A stretch of DNA of 10,521 nt. Origin: Tieghemiomyces parasiticus. Lineage: Eukaryota; Kickxellomycota; Dimargaritomycetes; Dimargaritales; Dimargaritaceae. Each line of letters starts with the position of its first letter. Positions within the stretch are counted from its first letter, which is position 1. The stretch covers positions 1 to 10,521 of the forward strand of contig JANBPT010001334.1 of the NCBI GenBank assembly GCA_027575765.1, written 5' to 3'. The notes beneath the pieces are model-generated. The model did no database searches and was not told the DNA's origin. It was given only the letters and a program-made list of their open reading frames with translations. Shown here in pieces: positions 9,601 through 10,521 of this stretch. Made by a program: the position numbers and the translations under genes.

Positions 9601-9701
9601 CCGAGTTGGCCACCGAAGAGTACCTGCCTCTCACCCAAACCCTGGAAGGTTTCGTCATCCTCAAAAAGAACCCCGACTACGAAGAGGAGGAAACGCTTTA
9701 A
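6681..9701 (+). CDS. RPN1: 26S proteasome regulatory subunit Rpn1 (PSMD2)
   Basis: Two exons, 6681-6812 and 7125-9701, encode about 902 residues, close to human PSMD2 (908) and somewhat shorter than yeast Rpn1 (993). Rpn1 is a non-ATPase scaffold in the base of the 19S regulatory particle; it binds the Rpt1/Rpt2 ATPases, ubiquitin chains, the shuttle factors Rad23, Dsk2 and Ddi1, and Ubp6. The N-terminus is Lys/Glu-rich, then an acidic helix joins the exons (EEEL-SEEDQQL). The family signature TSSMTSVPKPLKYLRPHY follows at about 75-95. From about 415 to 760 run the proteasome/cyclosome repeats with alanine/glycine helices, for example KAGALLAIGLVNVG, GLGMAYAGSNRED, GLLCASNP and AIFAMGLVGAGTNNARLAQ; these form the toroid that carries the ubiquitin and shuttle sites. 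The C-terminal domain keeps KTITGFQTHSTPVLL and HGERAELATEEYLP. The protein ends KNPDYEEEETL, a slightly longer acidic tail than the usual NPNYDL-type end. The start ATG is the first in frame after the leader. The gene looks intact. Confidence 0.97.
6813..7124 (+). other. Intron of RPN1 (312 bases, phase 0)
   Basis: The canonical donor GTAAGT starts directly after the Leu44 codon. The branch-type CTAAC is at 7059-7063, and a pyrimidine-rich tract of about 55 bases leads to the acceptor CTAG ending at 7124. Joining the exons restores the conserved acidic segment of Rpn1 and keeps frame. The length is a multiple of three, but the retained frame stops at 6942-6944, so an unspliced message cannot make Rpn1. 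I see no snoRNA boxes inside it. Confidence 0.9.
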
Positions 9702-9711
9702 ATGTCTAGCC

Positions 9712-9720
9712 GGGGGGGGG
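9712..9720. repeat. G9 homopolymer in the RPN1 3' UTR
   Basis: Nine consecutive G start eleven bases after the RPN1 stop codon. Such runs mutate in length and are prone to sequencing error. The stop codon lies upstream of it, so the predicted protein is not affected. Confidence 0.7.
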
Positions 9721-9905
9721 CTCTGTTGTTATGGGTTTTCATATTGTTATTTTTCACATATATTTTGGTGACCCGGCTGGCGTTGGACGAGGTGGGTGTT
9801 CACTGATACACCTCTCTCCTTCGTTGTCAGTACTCCTTCTCCCTCCCCCCCTTTTTTTTATAAACGCTCTGTCTCGCTTTTAACTGTTTAACCACTCTTC
9901 TTTCA

Positions 9906-9917
9906 CCCCCCCCCCCC
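9906..9917. repeat. C12 homopolymer
   Basis: Twelve consecutive C sit inside a long C/T-rich stretch (about 9810-9925) of the RPN1 3' UTR, some 30 bases before the poly(A) signal. Length variation or base-calling error is likely here. Confidence 0.7.
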
Positions 9918-9945
9918 TCCTTCTTTGTTTGTAGTTTAAGTCCTG

Positions 9946-9997
9946 AATAAATACGCCATCGGGATTACTCAATTTGGATGTGTGTGCTTTCGCTTGT
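9946..9997 (+). terminator. Poly(A) signal and GT-rich downstream element of RPN1
   Basis: AATAAA at 9946-9951 is followed by a GT-rich stretch (about 9974-9997, with TGTGTGTG-like words), the usual pairing of poly(A) hexamer and downstream element. The 3' UTR would be about 260-270 bases. A TATAAA at 9859-9864 after a T8 run could be a weaker upstream variant signal. Confidence 0.6.
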
Positions 9998-10115
9998 TCT
10001 GTATGACCCAGGGTACGCTTTAGGCTTAGCTGTCGGGCCGAACCTGGGACTTCATGTAGCAGGACTTTGGTAGCCAAGGTCGACACGGCGCAGCGTCAAC
10101 CCGACAGTTCTCATA

Positions 10116-10372
10116 CACGTGACTTTAGGCACTGCTGCGATTGTTTACGTTTGGTGAGGCCACCTCGCTCTGGCACCAGGGGCGGCCTTCTTTGCCTTCT
10201 GTCGAACTCTCCGACCGTCTGGAGGCCATTGGTCTCCGCAGGGTTCCTCATTGCAACATAATCCCCCCTCCCCCATTTGCACATACCTAACTTTCCTCCT
10301 TTCTCACCCGACTGCCACGTTTCCATTTCCAGTCCTTTAACTCGCCTACCCCCCCACCCCACACCGAGTACC
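10116..10372 (+). promoter_or_regulatory. Promoter and leader of the right-edge gene
   Basis: An E-box with Cbf1-type flank (CACGTGAC, 10116-10123) lies about 255 bases before the start codon and an inverted CCAAT box (CCATTGGTC, 10226-10234) about 147 bases before it. From about 10260 to the ATG the + strand is strongly pyrimidine-rich. This repeats the RPN1 promoter arrangement. CACGTG is the general bHLH target; the factor involved cannot be told. The words TTCCAG at 10327-10332 could serve as a splice acceptor if there is an intron in the 5' UTR, but I have no donor to support that. Confidence 0.45.
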
Positions 10373-10521
10373 ATGAGTGACCTGACCATCGAGGAGACGC
10401 TGGCCATCAGCCAGCAGACTATGCACACCCTCCAGCCGTCGTCAGACCTGGACCTCATCCGACGCATCAACAATGACTTTGACGAGGGGACGGAAAACTG
10501 GGAGCGCGAGCTCAAAAACGA
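10373..10521 (+). CDS. Start of an unidentified gene, cut by the window edge
   Basis: An ATG in good context (A at -3, ACC directly before it) opens a frame of 49 complete codons that is still open at the window end. It follows a promoter-like region with CCAAT box and pyrimidine-rich leader, and its codons use mostly C or G in third position like the two confirmed genes, so I take it as real. The visible part is acidic and helical, with leucines and isoleucines spaced as in a short coiled coil, and contains TLQPSSDLDLIRRINNDF. I do not recognise it with confidence. The pattern of a short helix, a P-x-x-D-L turn and a second helix is loosely like the N-terminus of the kinetochore protein Spc24, but 49 residues are too few to say. 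An intron could begin anywhere beyond the edge. Confidence 0.6.
   Translation, partial: MSDLTIEETLAISQQTMHTLQPSSDLDLIRRINNDFDEGTENWERELKN

Noticed and set aside
9791..9830. Possible small intron (GTGGGT ... TTGTCAG) in the RPN1 3' UTR
   Set aside because: It would be about 40 bases, the donor is weak, and the protein already ends normally at 9701.
10111..10515. 134-codon - strand open frame over the right-edge promoter and gene start
   Set aside because: It runs antisense through a pyrimidine-rich leader and the better-supported + strand gene, and has no recognisable domain.
1..10521. CRISPR arrays, insertion sequences, phage or bacterial operon features
   Set aside because: No regularly spaced repeats, transposase, terminal inverted repeats or ribosome-binding sites seen; introns and poly(A) signals show the DNA is eukaryotic.

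Overview
The window looks like nuclear DNA of a eukaryote, most likely a fungus, and possibly an early-diverging lineage given how readily the proteins align by eye to both animal and yeast families. The evidence is: two spliceosomal introns with GT...AG ends and CTAAC/TTAAC-type branch sites; AATAAA poly(A) signals after stop codons; pyrimidine-rich leaders before each start codon; CCAAT boxes; and two long proteins of eukaryote-only housekeeping families. Third codon positions in the real genes lean strongly to C and G. I cannot fix the species from the sequence alone.

Layout. Positions 1-2760 hold no gene I can support. This stretch contains scattered promoter-like words, four small hairpins (one followed by a T-run) and a group of TGACGT (CRE-type) sites in its last 700 bases. 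Next comes a two-exon gene at 2981-6039 for a RINT1/Tip20 family protein, a subunit of the Dsl1/NZR tethering complex that receives Golgi-derived COPI vesicles at the endoplasmic reticulum. After two poly(A) signals and a 640-base spacer with a CCAAT box and pyrimidine-rich leader, a second two-exon gene at 6681-9701 encodes Rpn1 (PSMD2), the large toroidal scaffold of the 26S proteasome base that docks ubiquitin receptors and shuttle factors. After a 3' UTR with long C and G homopolymers and an AATAAA signal comes another promoter region with an E-box and a CCAAT box. A third + strand gene starts at 10373 and runs off the right edge; its product is not identified.

All three genes point rightwards with their own promoters and poly(A) signals, as independent transcription units. 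They share no pathway that I can see: one serves ER-Golgi traffic, one protein degradation, one is unknown. I found no mobile element, CRISPR array, tRNA, rRNA or unusual gene cluster, and no convincing sign of a new biological system. The points most worth a second look are the acidic insertions and the ambiguous start of the RINT1-like protein, its tandem splice acceptors, the matching CCATTGGTC motifs about 150 bases before two start codons, the TGACGT cluster, and the stem-loop plus T-run in the empty left region.
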